NCBI GenBank assembly: GCA_964035795.1
Contig: OZ038323.1
Span: forward strand, 5,201,561-5,265,560
Direction: 5' to 3'
Origin: Pterobdella sp. o SKG-2022
Lineage: Eukaryota; Annelida; Clitellata; Hirudinida; Piscicolidae
Length of the DNA stretch: 64,000 bases
Below are positions 62,936 to 64,000 of this stretch, in pieces. A model generated the notes under the pieces. That model saw nothing but the letters and a program-made list of their open reading frames with translations, was not told where the DNA came from and did no database searches. The stretch's first letter is position 1; the number at the start of each line of letters is the position of its first letter. The position numbers and the translations under genes were made by a program.

Positions 62936-64000
62936 ATAGATAGCTTGGAAATACAAAAATACAGGAATGAATGGATAAACAAATTATAAACAAATAAAAA
63001 AATGAGTAGGTGGATTTTTGCATGTATAAATGAATCAAAGTTTATTAACTGAACAGGAAACTGAATCTATAAATGTGTTCTTTTTTGGTTTTTATGATGA
63101 AAATATGACGAATGAATGCTTAAATGATTTAATGGATGAATATAGTGAATGAAAAATACAAAATGTGATATATGTTTAAAAAAATAGACGAAAGAATAAA
63201 TATGTAGGTAAGAAAACAGATTAATATGTAGAAAAACAAGCAGATGAGTGGAGAATTTGAAGATTAGTGGAATCCAAAAAACATTTATGAACAAATAATC
63301 ATTGGAAAAAATTAATTATTTATGAAGTCAGTTGGAAAACTTTATTGTATGGTTGGTTGAAACAATCAGGCTCACTAGAGAAGCAACGTTAAACGATATC
63401 AAAATGCTTTAACATGATGCATAAGTGGGTTATGAATGCCTTTTAAAAGTGAAACAAAGTTGATGATGAGTGATGTGGTGAGGTTAATGGAGAAAGTGTT
63501 GAACTTAAGCAGAACAAGCAATACTAATGATAATCATGATGGCCTAATGAACAGGTTGCTTTGAATGGGATTTTTATAAAAAATTTTGAAATTAAAAATT
63601 AATATAAAATAAAGTTTGGAATTTAATTATATATTATATGTTATAACTCATAAATTCTTTATAAGAACTTGAGATTTTCATAAAGTTTATTGAAAACCAA
63701 TCATTCTTGATAAGATAGCCTTATCATAAGGCGGTATATATTGAACATAATTAATTTATTCATTATTAATTAGTTAACTAATTTGAATAAATATCATGTT
63801 TTTTAACTTAGTAAATAATATTCATTCCAATCAAATTTACCTGTTAATGGAATATAAAAAGTTTATGTCAAATGGTATATTTATAGAGTTGATAGTCTAC
63901 TTGCGGTGTTTAGTTACGCAGTTGAATGAAAAATTTTTGAAAAATGTCTATCAGTTTTAAAACTCAATAAGATGAGTATAATCTAATGTTAATCAGTTTA
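62936..64000. other. AT-rich sequence, no gene recognised
   Basis: Simple-repeat decay followed by AT-rich sequence to the window end. Nothing else is supported. Confidence 0.4.

Overview
The window is AT-rich nuclear DNA from an animal. The genes are split into short exons with GT-AG introns, and the space between them carries tRNA-derived SINEs, decayed non-LTR retrotransposons, small hairpin elements and simple repeats. The gene set (a RAS-scaffold pseudokinase, a synaptotagmin-like Rab effector, a ciliary dynein assembly factor, a Flower channel protein, a GPI mannosyltransferase) is bilaterian. AT-richness and Asn/Ser/acidic low-complexity runs in the proteins would suit an annelid or flatworm, but the sequence alone does not settle the taxon. 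There is one 200-base assembly gap (51290-51489).

Layout. 0.98-1.67 kb (-): a possible three-exon gene for a tiny secreted six-cysteine peptide. 2.4-3.2 kb (-): a dead reverse-transcriptase fragment. About 4.1-7.75 kb (+): a nearly full-length but broken LINE with a 2A-like motif and a 97-bp insert, followed by a SINE. 8.8-10.5 kb (-): flower. 12.5-21.5 kb (-): KSR in 21 exons. 21.5-23.7 kb: divergent intergenic region. 23.7-38.9 kb (+): a synaptotagmin-like protein in 16 exons. 40.4-40.7 kb: the 3' end of an L2/CR1-like LINE. 40.8-44.7 kb (+): DNAAF3, with a tRNA-Glu gene in its first visible intron. 47.2-49.5 kb (-): a four-exon gene for a secreted protein with two PLAC-like cysteine modules. 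54.1-57.7 kb (-): PIGB. 58-64 kb: SINE copies and a minisatellite, with no gene recognised.

The gene models were assembled by hand: each exon was translated, the splice-site dinucleotides located and the reading phase followed across each intron. For fwe, KSR, SLP, the PLAC-like gene and PIGB the phases close from ATG to stop and the total is a multiple of three. DNAAF3 has two uncertain junctions and an unseen 5' end. Neighbouring genes do not form a pathway; this is ordinary metazoan gene order. The most interesting items are the two small secreted cysteine-rich genes, whose exons are too short to stand out as open frames, and a KSR that keeps the ATP-binding lysine but has lost the catalytic aspartate and altered DFG.
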